Of a stretch of 64,000 bases of DNA, positions 25,801 through 35,833 are shown one piece after another. The DNA is taken from NCBI RefSeq assembly GCF_910592395.1, contig NC_088316.1, positions 8,372,001 through 8,436,000 of the forward strand. Direction: 5' to 3'. Within the stretch, counting starts at the first letter, position 1. Each line of letters starts with the position of its first letter. The DNA is from Lineus longissimus. Taxonomy: Eukaryota > Nemertea > Pilidiophora > Heteronemertea > Lineidae. A model generated the notes under the pieces. It did not search any database, was not told the origin of the DNA, and worked only from the letters and a program-made list of their open reading frames with translations. The translations under genes and the position numbers were made by a program.

Positions 25801-28800
25801 AGATCGACTTCTTTGAATTTCTCAGGAGAGTTGGGTATTGATTAGTACAACATGCCTATGAAGTTTCAAGGAAATAGTTCAATGCCTTCTACGATTTTTT
25901 GCAAGGGTCCTTCTTTTTTACCTGTTGGGGTCTTCCTTTTTACCTGATAGGGTCTTACGTTTTTACCTGATGGGGTCTTACTTTTTTATCTTAGAATTGT
26001 TCCGTCACGCCCTGTAGGCAAGTAACGGTTAGATCGATTTCTTTGATTTTTTCAGGAGAGTTGGGTATTGATTAGTACAACATGCCTATGAAATTTGAAG
26101 GAAATAGTTCAATGCCTTCTACGATTTTTTGCAAGGGTCTTCCTTTTTTACCTGTTGGGGTCTTCCTTTTTCACCTGATGGGGTCTTACTTTTTACCTGA
26201 TGGGGTCTTCCTTTTTTACCTGATGGGGTCTTACTTTTTTATCTTAGAATTGTTCCGTCACGCCCTGTAGGCAATATAGATCGATTTCTTTGATTTTCTT
26301 AGGAGAGTTGGGTATTAATTAACAACATGCCTATGAAATTTGAAGAAATAGTTCAATGCCTTCTGCGATTTTTTTGCAAGGGTCTTCCTTTTTTACCTGA
26401 TGGGATCTTCCTTTTTTACCTGAAGGGGTCTTACTTTTTTATCTGATGGGGTCTTACTTTTTTATCTTAGAATTGTTCCGTCACGCCCTGTAGGCAAGTA
26501 ACGGTTAGATCGATTTCTTTGATTTTCTCAGGAGAGTTGGGTATTGATTAGTACACCATGCCTATGAAGTTTGAAGGAAATAGTTCAATGCCTTCTACGT
26601 TTTTTTGCAAGGGTCTTCCTTTTTTACCTGATGGGGGTCTTCCTTTTTTACCTGAAGGGGTCTTACTTTTTTACCTGATGGGGGTCTTCCTTTTTTATCT
26701 TAGAATTGTTGCGTCATGCCCTGTAGGCAAGTAACGGTTGGATCGACTTCTTTGATTTCCTCAGGAGAGTTGGGTATTGATTAGTACAACATGCCTATGA
26801 AGTTTGAAGGAAATAGTTCAATGCCTTCTACGATTTTTTGCAAGGGTCTTCCTTTTTTTACCTGATGGGGGTCTTCCTTTTTACCTGAAGGGGTCTTACT
26901 TTTTTATCTGATGGGGTCTTACTTTTTTATCTTAGAATTGTTCCGTCACGCCCTGTAGGCAAGTAACGGTTAGATCGATTTCTTTGATTTTCTCAGGAGA
27001 GTTGGGTATTGATTAGTACAACATGCCTATGAAGTTTGAAGGAAATAGTTCAATGCCTTCTACGTTTTTTTGCAAGGGTCTTCCTTTTTTACCTGATGGG
27101 GGTCTTCCTTTTTTACCTGAAGGGGTCTTACTTTTTTACCTGATGGGGGTCTTCCTTTTTTATCTTAGAATTGTTCCGTCACGCCCTGTAGGCAAGTAAC
27201 GGTTGGATCGACTTCTTTGATTTCCTCAGGAGAGTTGGGTATTGATTAGTACAACATGCCTATGAAGTTTGAAGGAAATAGTTCAATGCCTTCTACGATT
27301 TTTTGCAAGGGTCTTCCTTTTTTACCTGATGGGGGTCTTCCTTTTTTACCTGAAGGGGTCTTACTTTTTTACCTGATGGGGTCTTACTTTTTTATCTTAG
27401 AATTGTTCCGTCACGCCCTGTAGGCAAGTAACGGTTAGATCGATTTCTTTGATTTTCTCAGGAGAGTTGGGTATTGATTAGTACAACATGCCTATGAAGT
27501 TTGAAGGAAATAGTTCAATGCCTTCTACGTTTTTTTGCAAGGGTCTTCCTTTTTTACCTGATGGGGTCTTCCTTTTTTACCTGAAGGGGTCTTACTTTTT
27601 TACCTGATGGGGGTCTTCCTTTTTTACCTGATGAGGTGTTACTTTTTTACCTGACGGGGTGTGACTTTTTTATCTTAGAATTGTTCCGTCACGCCCTGTA
27701 GGCAAGTAACGGTTAGATCGACTTCTTTGATTTTCTCTGGAGAGTTGGGTATTGATTAGTACAACATGTCTATGAAATTTGAAGGAAATAGTTCAATGCC
27801 TTCTACGATTTTTTGCAAGGGTCTTCCTTTTTTTACCTGATGGGGTCTTAGTTTTTTACCTCAGAATTGTTACGTCACGCCCTGTAGGCAAGTAACGGTT
27901 AGATCGATTTCTTTGATTTTCTCAGGTGAGTTGGGTACTGATTAGTACAACATGCCTATGAAATTTGAAGGAAATATTTCAATGCATTATACGATTTTTT
28001 GCAAGGGTCTTCCTTTTTTACCTGTTGGGGTCTTCCTTTTTCACCTGATGGGGTCTTACTTTTTACCTGATGGGGTCTTACTTTTTTATCTTAGAATTGT
28101 TCCGTCACGCCCTGTAGGCAAGTAACGGTTAGATCGATTTCTTTGATTTTCTCAGGTGAGTTGGGTACTGATTAGTACAACATGCCTATGAAATTTGAAG
28201 GAAATATTTCAATGCATTCTACGATTTTTTGTAGGGTCTTCCTTTTTTACCTGATGGGGTCTTACTTTTTTATCTTAGAATTGTTCCGTCACGCCCTGTA
28301 GGCAAGTAACGGTTAGATCGACTTCTTTGAATTTCTCAGGAGAGTTGGGTATTGATTAGTACAACATGCCTATGAAGTTTCAAGGAAATAGTTCAATGCC
28401 TTCTACGATTTTTTGCAAGGGTCTTCCTTTTTTACCTGATGGGGTCTTACTTTTTTATCTTAGAATTGTTCCGGCACGCCCTGTAGGCAAGTAACGGTTA
28501 GATCGATTTCTTTGATTTTCTTAGGAGAGTTGGGTATTGATTAGTACAACATGTCTATGAAATTTGAAGGAAATAGTTCAATGCCTTCTACGATTTTTTG
28601 CAAGGGTCTTCCTTTTTTACCTGATGGGGTCTTCCTTTTTTACCTGATGGGGTCTTACTTTTTTACCTTAGAATTGTTCCGGCACGCCCTGTAGGCAAGT
28701 AACGGTTAGATCGATTTCTTTGATTTTCTTAGGAGAGTTGGGTATTGATTAGTACAACATGCCTATGAAGTTTCAAGGAAATAGTTCAATGCCTTCTACG

Positions 28801-29698
28801 ATTTTTTGCAAGGGTCTTCCTTTTTTTAGCTGATGGGGTCTTAGTTTTTTACCTCAGAATTGTTACGTCATGCCCTGTAGGCAAGTAACGGTTGGATCGA
28901 CTTCTTTGATTTCCTCAGGAGAGTTGGGTATTGATTAGTACAACATGCCTATGAAGTTTGAAGGAAATAGTTCAATGCCTTCTACGATTTTTTGCAAGGG
29001 TCTTCCTTTTTTACCTGATGGGGGTCTTCCTTTTTTACCTGAAGGGGTCTTACTTTTTTACCTGATGGGGTCTTACTTTTTTATCTTAGAATTGTTCCGT
29101 CACGCCCTGTAGGCAAGTAACGGTTAGATCGACTTCTTTGAATTTCTCAGGAGAGTTGGGTATTGATTAGTACAACATGCCTATGAAGTTTCAAGGAAAT
29201 AGTTCAATGCCTTCTACGATTTTTTCCAAGGGTCTTCCTTTTTTACCTGATGGGGTCTTCCTTTTTTACCTGATGAGGTCTTACTTTTTTATCTTAGAAT
29301 TGTTCCGGCACGCCCTGTAGGCAAGTAACGGTTAGATCGATTTCTTTGATTTTCTCAGGAGAGTTGGGTATTGATTAGTAGAACATGCCTATGAAATTTG
29401 AAGGAAATAGTTCAATGCCTTCTACGATTTTTTGCAAGGGTCTTCCTTTTTTACCTGATGGGGTCTTACTTTTTTATCTTAGAATTGTTCCGGCACGCCC
29501 TGTAGGCAAGTAACGGTTAGATCGATTTCTTTGATTTTCTTAGGAGAGTTGGGTATTGATTAGTACAACATGTCTATGAAATTTGAAGGAAATAGTTCAA
29601 TGCCTTCTACGATTTTTTGCAAGGGTCTTCCTTTTTTACCTGATGGGGTCTTCCTTTTTTACCTGATGGGGTCTTACTTTTTTACCTTAGAATTGTTC
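19810..29698 (+). repeat. Large direct duplication, copy 2
   Basis: Second copy of the block at 1-9866. The match stops near 29698, where this copy reads TTCCGGCACG and the first copy reads TTCCGTCACG, after which the order of monomer variants differs. It could be a real unequal exchange within the array or a duplicated path in the assembly; sequence alone does not separate these. Confidence 0.85.
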
Positions 29699-30040
29699 CG
29701 GCACGCCCTGTAGGCAAGTAACGGTTAGATCGATTTCTTTGATTTTCTCAGGAGAGTTGGGTATTGATTAGTAGAACATGCCTATGAAATTTGAAGGAAA
29801 TAGTTCAATGCCTTCTACGATTTTTTGCAAGGGTCTTCCTTTTTTAGCTGATGGGGTCTTCCTTTTTTACCTGATGGGGTCTTACCTTTTTACCTGATGG
29901 GGTCTTACTTTTTTACCTGATGGGGTCTTACTTTTTTATCTTAGAATTGTTCCGTCACGCCCTGTAGGCAAGTAACGGTTAGATCGAGTTTCTTTTATTT
30001 TCACAGGAGTTGGGTATTGACTAGTAGAATATGCCTATGA

Positions 30041-30171
30041 TAGGTCATCGAAGCTTAGATTGTTACGGGGAATACCGATTGGCATATGTTTGCCGGTTAG
30101 CCCTGATTTGAGACACGCGGACAATAGATTGAATGGGATGAATCCTTGACGGGAACTATATTCTTGGCGCT
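30041..30171. other. Array edge, no feature seen
   Basis: Sequence leaves the satellite after ATGCCTATGA and becomes unique. Nothing recognisable before the first open frame. Confidence 0.5.
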
Positions 30172-30468
30172 ATGTTGCACAAAGCTACCGAGGCAGAAGT
30201 CGGCGCCCCTAACACCGACAAACAGGGAGTAATCGAGCCCTCTACCGATTCTCAACTCAAACTGCTAAAAGAACAACAAGGAGGAACGGTGACCACCGCA
30301 GGTGAGAAGGCTTGTCCAGAGATCCTACTGAAGTCACTAGAACAGCTCAGAAACGCAGCGGTTCTTGCGGATCATCATGACAACGATTTTTATAAGATTG
30401 CCTGTCGGGGGAATGATGCCTCAGGGAAACTGCATTACCTGCTTCTTTCGCGAGAGCGCCAGCCATAG
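30172..30468 (+). CDS. Hypothetical 98-residue open frame
   Basis: An ATG-initiated frame of 98 codons, the only frame of note between satellite array 1 and the fold-back element. The product is polar and charged, rich in Glu, Lys and Gln, with no membrane segment, signal peptide or motif I recognise. Its composition looks more protein-like than most chance frames here, but there is no support beyond length. It could be an exon of a fragmented gene or chance. It lies 131 bp from the end of the satellite, and no polyadenylation signal or splice site convincingly frames it. I assign no function. Confidence 0.25.
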   Translation: MLHKATEAEVGAPNTDKQGVIEPSTDSQLKLLKEQQGGTVTTAGEKACPEILLKSLEQLRNAAVLADHHDNDFYKIACRGNDASGKLHYLLLSRERQP

Positions 30469-31149
30469 GGTCCGCGGATCATTTCTTGGCACAATGCCCT
30501 TGATGTTCTGACAAAGTAGGCCTAAACGTTGAGGAGGTAACTATGTACAATATACATCAAGGTAAAAATAACTTGTGTTTTATATGGTTCTCTTTTATTT
30601 TCACTGAGCCGAAAAGGAGAGGGAGAGGTGGCTTACTTCAAAATTAGGCAGTTATGGGAGATTAAGTCAACGCAACGAAGCGAATGTCGGGATGAGACTG
30701 ACCGCTCTTCCTCTCCGACACTCCACTATCCAAGAGTTGGACATTGACGGATTAGACTAGCAAACTAGTATGCAATCGTTATCCTTGATAGATCATATCA
30801 CAGGGTAACTTGAACTATCAAGATATGGGTCAGCGCAGCGGATCGATCGAAGTCGTAGGCAAGGTTGCAGAAATATTAATGCCCCTGTCCCTGCAGATGA
30901 TAGAAGACAGTTTTTCTCAACCTGTGGATGCGTCACATACCCGTTTTTCCTAGAAGGCCTCACTTCTTTATCCGGGGGATTATATGAAAGCACAAATTAG
31001 AAATCGGCCTCGTGGGGTGCGGCTATCCCCACAGTCTAGAACGTACGGCATTCAATTGACTGGCTGGTACCTCCATTATGCGTGTGTTCCAATCGGCTGA
31101 ACGGAATACCCGTAAATACACCATTAATAAGGATACAAGTCACGTCATA
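30469..31149. other. Non-coding stretch, nothing recognised
   Basis: Unique sequence without convincing coding frames. Short minus-strand frames here look like chance. Confidence 0.4.
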
Positions 31150-31358
31150 CAGCTGCATTAAAATAAATCGACTACCCTGTCCTGACTAGACATGGGGCTT
31201 GGATAGACCTCTGCCTTTCATTCTCAAGTATGACGAGACTTCCATCCTTGGGGATTGTGCCCACGCAGTACCTCGATGACCGGTTATAGCCCCGACGCGG
31301 TCTATCCAAGCCCCATGTCTAGTCAGAACAGGGTGGTCTATTTATTTCAATGCAGCTG
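31150..31358. mobile_element. Fold-back element (60-bp inverted repeats, 89-bp loop)
   Basis: The arm at 31150-31209 (starting CAGCTGCATT, containing GACTAGACATGGGGCTTGGA) is the near-perfect reverse complement of 31299-31358 (containing TCCAAGCCCCATGTCTAGTC, ending AATGCAGCTG), with a handful of mismatches. The 89-bp spacer is unrelated to the arms. Total length is 209 bp with no coding capacity. Symmetric long arms and short loop fit a fold-back or MITE-type non-autonomous element. I see no clear target-site duplication, so it may be old or arise from a local inversion. Confidence 0.7.
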
Positions 31359-31694
31359 TCCCGGATATGTTTGGATTGACGATAGAGAAGACTATGTCTA
31401 TATCTGGCCATTGTGGGTTTAATGGTTCATTCAGATAGCACATAGTTCTCCATCCCCTTGAGGAAGACTTCGGCAATCTATGAACCGATATACGTTCCTT
31501 GATGATCCATTCACATCGAAACGCTGGAGAAGGTGCATGGCATAACAATCGCCCGACTCAATATTCCAGTACTGGCGAATAGTATCGACAGCAGAAGCCT
31601 AATAGAGGTCGAAGGTGCCTTGTGCGAAGAGATTTAGTTCTTGAAATTCGTCGACACCCTCCACAAGAATCACGTCCATCTAACATAGCCGAGC
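31359..31694. other. Non-coding stretch between fold-back element and DNA transposon
   Basis: No convincing gene or repeat seen. A 68-codon minus-strand frame overlapping the fold-back arm is probably chance. Confidence 0.4.
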
Positions 31695-31698
31695 AATG

Positions 31699-31728
31699 CT
31701 GCCCTGAAAACGTAAAACACAGTAACTC
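31699..31728 (+). repeat. Left terminal inverted repeat of the 3.9-kb transposon
   Basis: Thirty bases starting CTGCCCTGAAAAC and ending ACACAGTAACTC. They are the reverse complement of 35573-35602 except for one position (G here, A in the other end). Preceded by AATG. Confidence 0.88.
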
Positions 31729-31972
31729 AATTATTGATTTTTTTTGTTTGTAGTGAAATCCTACAACACAGTATCTCCTTTATCCCCTAGTACCTTGGAA
31801 TTGCCTCAGATGCGTGTATTTTGGGAGATAGCACAGTGCAATAACACAGTAACTCCAAATTTAGCAATCCAATAAAATGCAAGAACACAGTAACATCACT
31901 TACTGCGTTTTAACGTCAATAACCTTGGAGTTACTGTACTTATGTTTACGTCTTGGATGCACTTACTGTGTT
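31717..31972 (+). repeat. Left subterminal repeat cluster (ACACAGTAAC motif)
   Basis: The motif ACACAGTAACTCC or close variants occurs forward at 31717, 31767, 31844 and 31885, and inverted at 31927 (GGAGTTACTGT) and 31963 (TTACTGTGTT). The first copy is part of the terminal repeat. Clusters of this kind near transposon ends commonly serve as transposase-binding sites; that role is inferred here. Confidence 0.75.
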
Positions 31973-32679
31973 GTTATCTGTTTATGTGTTCTGTAAAAAT
32001 TGAGGTCATTTGGCTGGCAGAGCGTGCTATGTTCATTAAAGTAGCTGTTTTTGTTTAGGAAGCACATGTTAACTTTGTTCATTCTTTGTTCAAGTGAAAG
32101 CATCAGAATATGGCATTTTCAAGAGGAAAATTTTTACTTCAATTAGCTTTAAAAAGGCAAAGAAAAGGTTTGTACCATTAATTTAGTCTTATTTAGTTTT
32201 GCGCTTTCTGTCCAGGTCAGTATTTCAACCTTTTTGACATTCATATGTAGGCTAGGGCTAGACCTAATGAAGCCAATGCTCAGAAGGCGTATTATTTCTG
32301 TGACTGCTTGAGACAGGATAGGAAGAAAGACTGTCAGAAGTTAGATTGTGTCAAATTCACGCTGAGGTCAATGTAGAACTGCTTTCTTGAAGCCAATATA
32401 TTTGGCCCCATGCCTCACTCAGCATTATTATAAGGGATCAGTTATGTACCCAAGTGTTTTGCTACTCGACTAAATTTCCAGTCTTGGTGCCCGGCCACGT
32501 GGCTGCTGCAGGCTGCTGGACGTTCTTGCCTAGGATGCGCAAGTTAAGCTACAATGTGAAATTTTCTTTCGCACATGTTTTATTTTCTAATCGTAGTTTT
32601 ACAATTAAACATAGAAACAGTTTGAATACAAAAAATACAAAGCTTTCACTACATCTTGATATTCAACAGAGTATCCCCT

Positions 32680-34792
32680 TTATCGTTCCAGAATGTGAAC
32701 GATCCAACGATGTTGAAATGAAGGTCTTGACAGAGCCAAGGAGGATTGAAACGCATGCCTCCATCGTGAGTGCCCAGACTGTTCTCGAAGAGGTAGTCCA
32801 GGCTGGCAAACAAGACGCAGAACATGCAGCAAGATCGAGGGGTGGACATTGCTGTCAACCAGGACGAACCTGCGGAAGATCAAGAGGTGGACATGGCTGT
32901 CAACCAGGACGAACCTGCGGATCATCGTGAGGAGATCCAGGCTGGCAAACCATGATGCTCCACAAGCAATGGGTGAGAAACGACCTATGGTTGAACAAAC
33001 CATTAAACGTGGGCGCAAAAGATTGAAGCTATCCCCGGAGGTGCAAAAGGCAAATCATCCAGTCAGGGAGCCTTGTACTGCTAGGTGCCCACGCGAATGT
33101 ACGGACAAAATCAATGATGATCGACGACAACAAATCCGGGATGATTTCTGGACATTAGACTATAATGCAAGGCGGAGCTTTCTCTTTAATTACATCACAA
33201 GAAAACCAACACAAAGAAGGTCGAACACAAGGACTCAATCCAAATGATGACAATCCTAGACCATATAATGAGAATCACAGGGCGGATGTTGATGATGGTA
33301 ACCAAGTTCCTGAGGGTGGTGGCCACGTGAGTCGCAGGGACAAATCTTTCTATTATAGCCTAACTGATGAGGATGGCAACCGCACACCTGTGTGCAAGTT
33401 TTCTTCTTTGGGAGTCTGGGATACCATCCCAAGAATGATGGTGCGGTAACTGCAATGATGAGGTCGACTCCAACTACAGCAATTTCTCCTGGATTAAATC
33501 GAAGGGGAAAGCAGCAAAAGACAAATCTGATTGATCGGGAACCCATAAAGTACCATATCGAGTCTTATAGCCCATGTATAAGCCATTACAGGAGGGAGCA
33601 TGCCCCCCAAACCGCAGGTACTTACCGAGTGATATTACAAGGAAGGATATGCACCAGAATTTCATCAGCAGAGGAGAACAGAAGTGTAGCTACCAACTGT
33701 ATCGCACAACCGTCAAAGAAATGGGCATTTCATTCACTAAGCTGGGGGAGGAACAATGTGAGCAGTGCGTCCTACACGAGACCCATGAGAAAGGTCATGG
33801 CAGCGATGATGAAAGGGCAACATGTCCTGAGTGCATGAAATATGAAGAGCATATGCAAAAAGCCAACAGAGCAAGGGAGCTGTACAATGAAGATGCCAAG
33901 CGGATCAGTAGTAATCAGTATTCATTCCGATCAGTCGACCTTCAAAAGGTAATCATGTTGCCTAGAATACCAGGTCTCAAAACGGCTGTCTTCACTCGGC
34001 GAATAATAGCATTCCATGAAACGTTTGCGTCTATTGGGGATCGTAAGAATAAAACACAAAAGAACCTAAGCATCTCCATCCTCTGGCATGAGGGAATAGC
34101 TGGACGTAGTGCAACAGAGATCGCTGCAACTTTTCATGCTGCAAAAAACAAGAACGGGATGTGAAGCATATAATCTATTGGCTCGACAACTGTAGTGCAC
34201 AGAACAAAAACTGGACACTGTTTACCATGCTCTCACAATCCTGTTGAACAGTCCGGAGGTAGATGCTGAGGATGTGACGTTGAAATTCTTTGAATCCGGA
34301 CATACCTTTATGTCAGCTGATTCGATACATGCGGGGGTAGAGAAGCAATTCAAGAAGCGGGCAGGCGGCAATGTCTACGACTACAATGATTTCGTAGAGG
34401 TCGTTCAAGAATCAAATGGCGGAGCTATTGCGGTCATCAGTTTAAAGAATGGAAATTTCATGGCCTGGAAAGGGGAACAGTCGCAAGCTAAGCTGAAGCG
34501 CCCTGATCGTCCAAAGTTGGCAGAGATGGTTGAGGTTCGGTTTTGCAGAGGTCGCAATGAGCTGTTCTACAAAACTTCTTACGACGGAGATTATCGTATC
34601 TTTGACTTCCTGAAAAATAAAACCAAGATGGAAATCCCTAGCTTGCTGAGACGAGAAGACCGAGGTATCACCAAAGAAAAGAAAAGAGACATTATTGCGA
34701 AACTGTGTCCGTTCATGCCTGAGAATAGAAAGATCTTTTGGCAGAACATAGGAGGAAATGATAACGTAGTAGAGCTGACGAATGGAGATTGA
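32680..34792 (+). pseudogene. DUF7869-like transposon protein, frameshifted
   Basis: Successive open segments in shifting frames add up to one family-like protein. Order: an acidic N-terminus with a 45-bp tandem repeat; a basic segment; CTARCPRECTDKINDDRRQQ with a following FW (33076 on); VCK then FFFGSLGYHPK (33390-33425); YHIESYSPCISHYRREHAP; RRYLPSDI (from 33613); a CxxC...CxxC zinc-like pair (33757-33834); VDLQK (Asp codon 33937); WLDNCSAQNKN (34179 on); GHTFMSADSIH (34298 on); and a C-terminal region ending at 34792. The order of the Asp-containing motifs matches the DUF7869 RNase H-like core as I remember that family. At least five frame changes interrupt it, several in homopolymers (T run near 33400, C6 at 33603-33608, A6 at 34143-34148, CTCTC near 34230). 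I see no in-frame stop inside the recognised segments apart from those caused by the shifts. Either a recently dead copy or a gene with indel errors. Family confidence is good; the start is uncertain. Confidence 0.8.
32839..32928 (+). repeat. 45-bp tandem repeat encoding an acidic 15-residue unit
   Basis: Two units, 32839-32883 and 32884-32928, differ by a few bases. In the frame starting at 32839 they encode GVDIAVNQDEPAEDQ-type peptides, giving a Glu/Asp-rich N-terminal tail to the transposon protein. The same phrase pattern (EE..QAGK) appears just before and just after the repeat, suggesting an older, longer duplication. Confidence 0.75.
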
Positions 34793-34876
34793 GAGTACAA
34801 TTAACTTTGGTTAAGCCGCCTATAATTGGCTCGCCAGAACACAGAACTGTGGGAAGCAATGCCGTCATAACGATGA

Positions 34877-34882
34877 AATAAA
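34877..34882 (+). promoter_or_regulatory. Polyadenylation signal AATAAA after the DUF7869-like gene
   Basis: AATAAA lies 84 bp after the stop that ends the last open segment, inside the transposon. Position fits a 3-prime end signal; the motif alone is common by chance. Confidence 0.45.
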
Positions 34883-35348
34883 AACAATTTAAGATAGAGT
34901 AGAACACATTTACCATAATATTACAGATGAAATATATCATTAAAGATGTTAAGAGTTTAAAGTCTAGTATCGTTCCTATGAATTGCGGTCAGTGAATTTG
35001 GTACAATCAGTTGATACTGTATAAGGTATATCGTCAAGCTCAGGTGAATACAAGAAAGGGTTAATCTGGAGGAATCATTCAGTTCAGATAGCTGCTGTCA
35101 GAACCCGACATTGTTCCAGTTGGTCAATGCTAGAGGCCAAATTCAAGCCTTCAATTACACTTAGAACTGGCGTGATGAACAATGCTTGTGAATCTCCGGG
35201 ACACCCTGCAGTTTAATATGTCATTAAATCTAATTACACAGGATCAATTGATATTAATGTCGCAACATTTTATTAATAATACCATAATAACAGCATATAG
35301 TTGATAATTTTTTGTGCTTTCTAGCAGTGCATGCATTGAATAAAATGA

Positions 35349-35413
35349 TACTGTGTTTCATCATAACACTTTTTGGATTTTTTTTCAAAGCTCTGATAAG
35401 CTGAAACACAGTA
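35349..35413 (+). repeat. Right subterminal repeats of the 3.9-kb transposon
   Basis: An inverted copy (TACTGTGTT, 35349) and a forward copy (AACACAGTA, 35405) of the motif seen in the left subterminal cluster. A further copy is part of the right terminal repeat. Confidence 0.6.
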
Positions 35414-35572
35414 CAGTCAATTATGCCAAGTTGACCTACTTTTTGATAAGGCACCTTACCCCTTTAAATGTTACAATAATGCTGGTTACTTTCAAAATCA
35501 AAAGTAATATTTTGAGAAAACAGATTTGCGGGGCACAGTTTTTTTGCCTTTTTCTCAAAAGTGTGAAAAGTG

Positions 35573-35602
35573 GAGTTACTGTGTTTTATGTTTTCAGGGC
35601 AG
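35573..35602 (-). repeat. Right terminal inverted repeat of the 3.9-kb transposon
   Basis: GAGTTACTGTGTTTTATG followed by TTTTCAGGGCAG, the inverse of 31699-31728 with one mismatch, followed by AATG. Confidence 0.88.
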
Positions 35603-35606
35603 AATG

Positions 35607-35833
35607 CTAGTGGATTTCTCGAAGGTAGTAAGATAATGTACGACTTATAAGATGATGTTGACGAACGACCTACTCACACTAATGTTGTGCCAATTCCGAT
35701 AAGAGCAATTTACGGGCCACAAACTTGGAATTTGATGGCACGCGACTAGAATGCCATGAAAACGCCGCACGCCTAATGTCCTAACACCTACTCGGCAGTT
35801 TTCCAACCATTTGCAATGACAGCCTCTGTACTA
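35607..35833. other. Unique spacer, nothing recognised
   Basis: Short non-repetitive stretch between the DNA transposon and the 587-bp repeat family. Confidence 0.4.

Larger units (their letters stand above)
1..30040 (+). repeat. Satellite array 1 (tandem monomers with nested 22-23 bp minirepeats)
   Basis: The whole stretch is one tandem array. Each monomer has a constant part of about 150 bp (from TTAGAATTGTTCCGTCACGC through TAACGGTTAGATCGA, GGAGAGTTGGGTATTGATTA and ATGCCTATGAA to the run before GCAAGGGTC), then 1-6 copies of a 22-23 bp unit built on GGTCTTCCTTTTTTACCTGA. Copy number of that unit changes monomer length from about 180 to 270 bp. I estimate 135-140 monomers. The last monomer (29960-30040) is degenerate, as expected at an array edge. 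The constant part plus minirepeats gives recurring 62-70 codon open frames that I do not regard as genes. Confidence 0.97.
31699..35602 (+). mobile_element. 3.9-kb DNA transposon with TIRs, carrying a DUF7869-like transposase
   Basis: The two ends are inverted copies of each other over 30 bp: 31699-31728 begins CTGCCCTGAAAAC, and 35573-35602 ends GTTTTCAGGGCAG, with one mismatch. The element is flanked by AATG on both sides (31695-31698 and 35603-35606), a candidate 4-bp target-site duplication. Both subterminal regions carry extra copies of an ACACAGTAAC motif. The interior holds one transposase-like gene in the plus direction (about 32680-34792) with an AATAAA signal at 34877. This is a complete element structure, although the gene is now frameshifted. 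Superfamily is uncertain; only TTAA, CACTA-like and a few other groups are known to me with 4-bp duplications. Confidence 0.85.

Noticed and set aside
2555-26270. Repeated 62-70 codon open frames beginning MPMKFEGNSSMPS in array 1
   Set aside because: They arise from the satellite monomer plus minirepeats, recur only where copy number keeps the frame, and are broken in most monomers. No sign of a gene.
1-30040. CRISPR-like look (regular repeats with variable parts)
   Set aside because: The units are long near-identical monomers with no unique spacers of constant length, in a eukaryotic setting.
32649-33665. Minus-strand frames of 63-112 codons across the DUF7869-like gene
   Set aside because: They overlap clear plus-strand family motifs and have none of their own.
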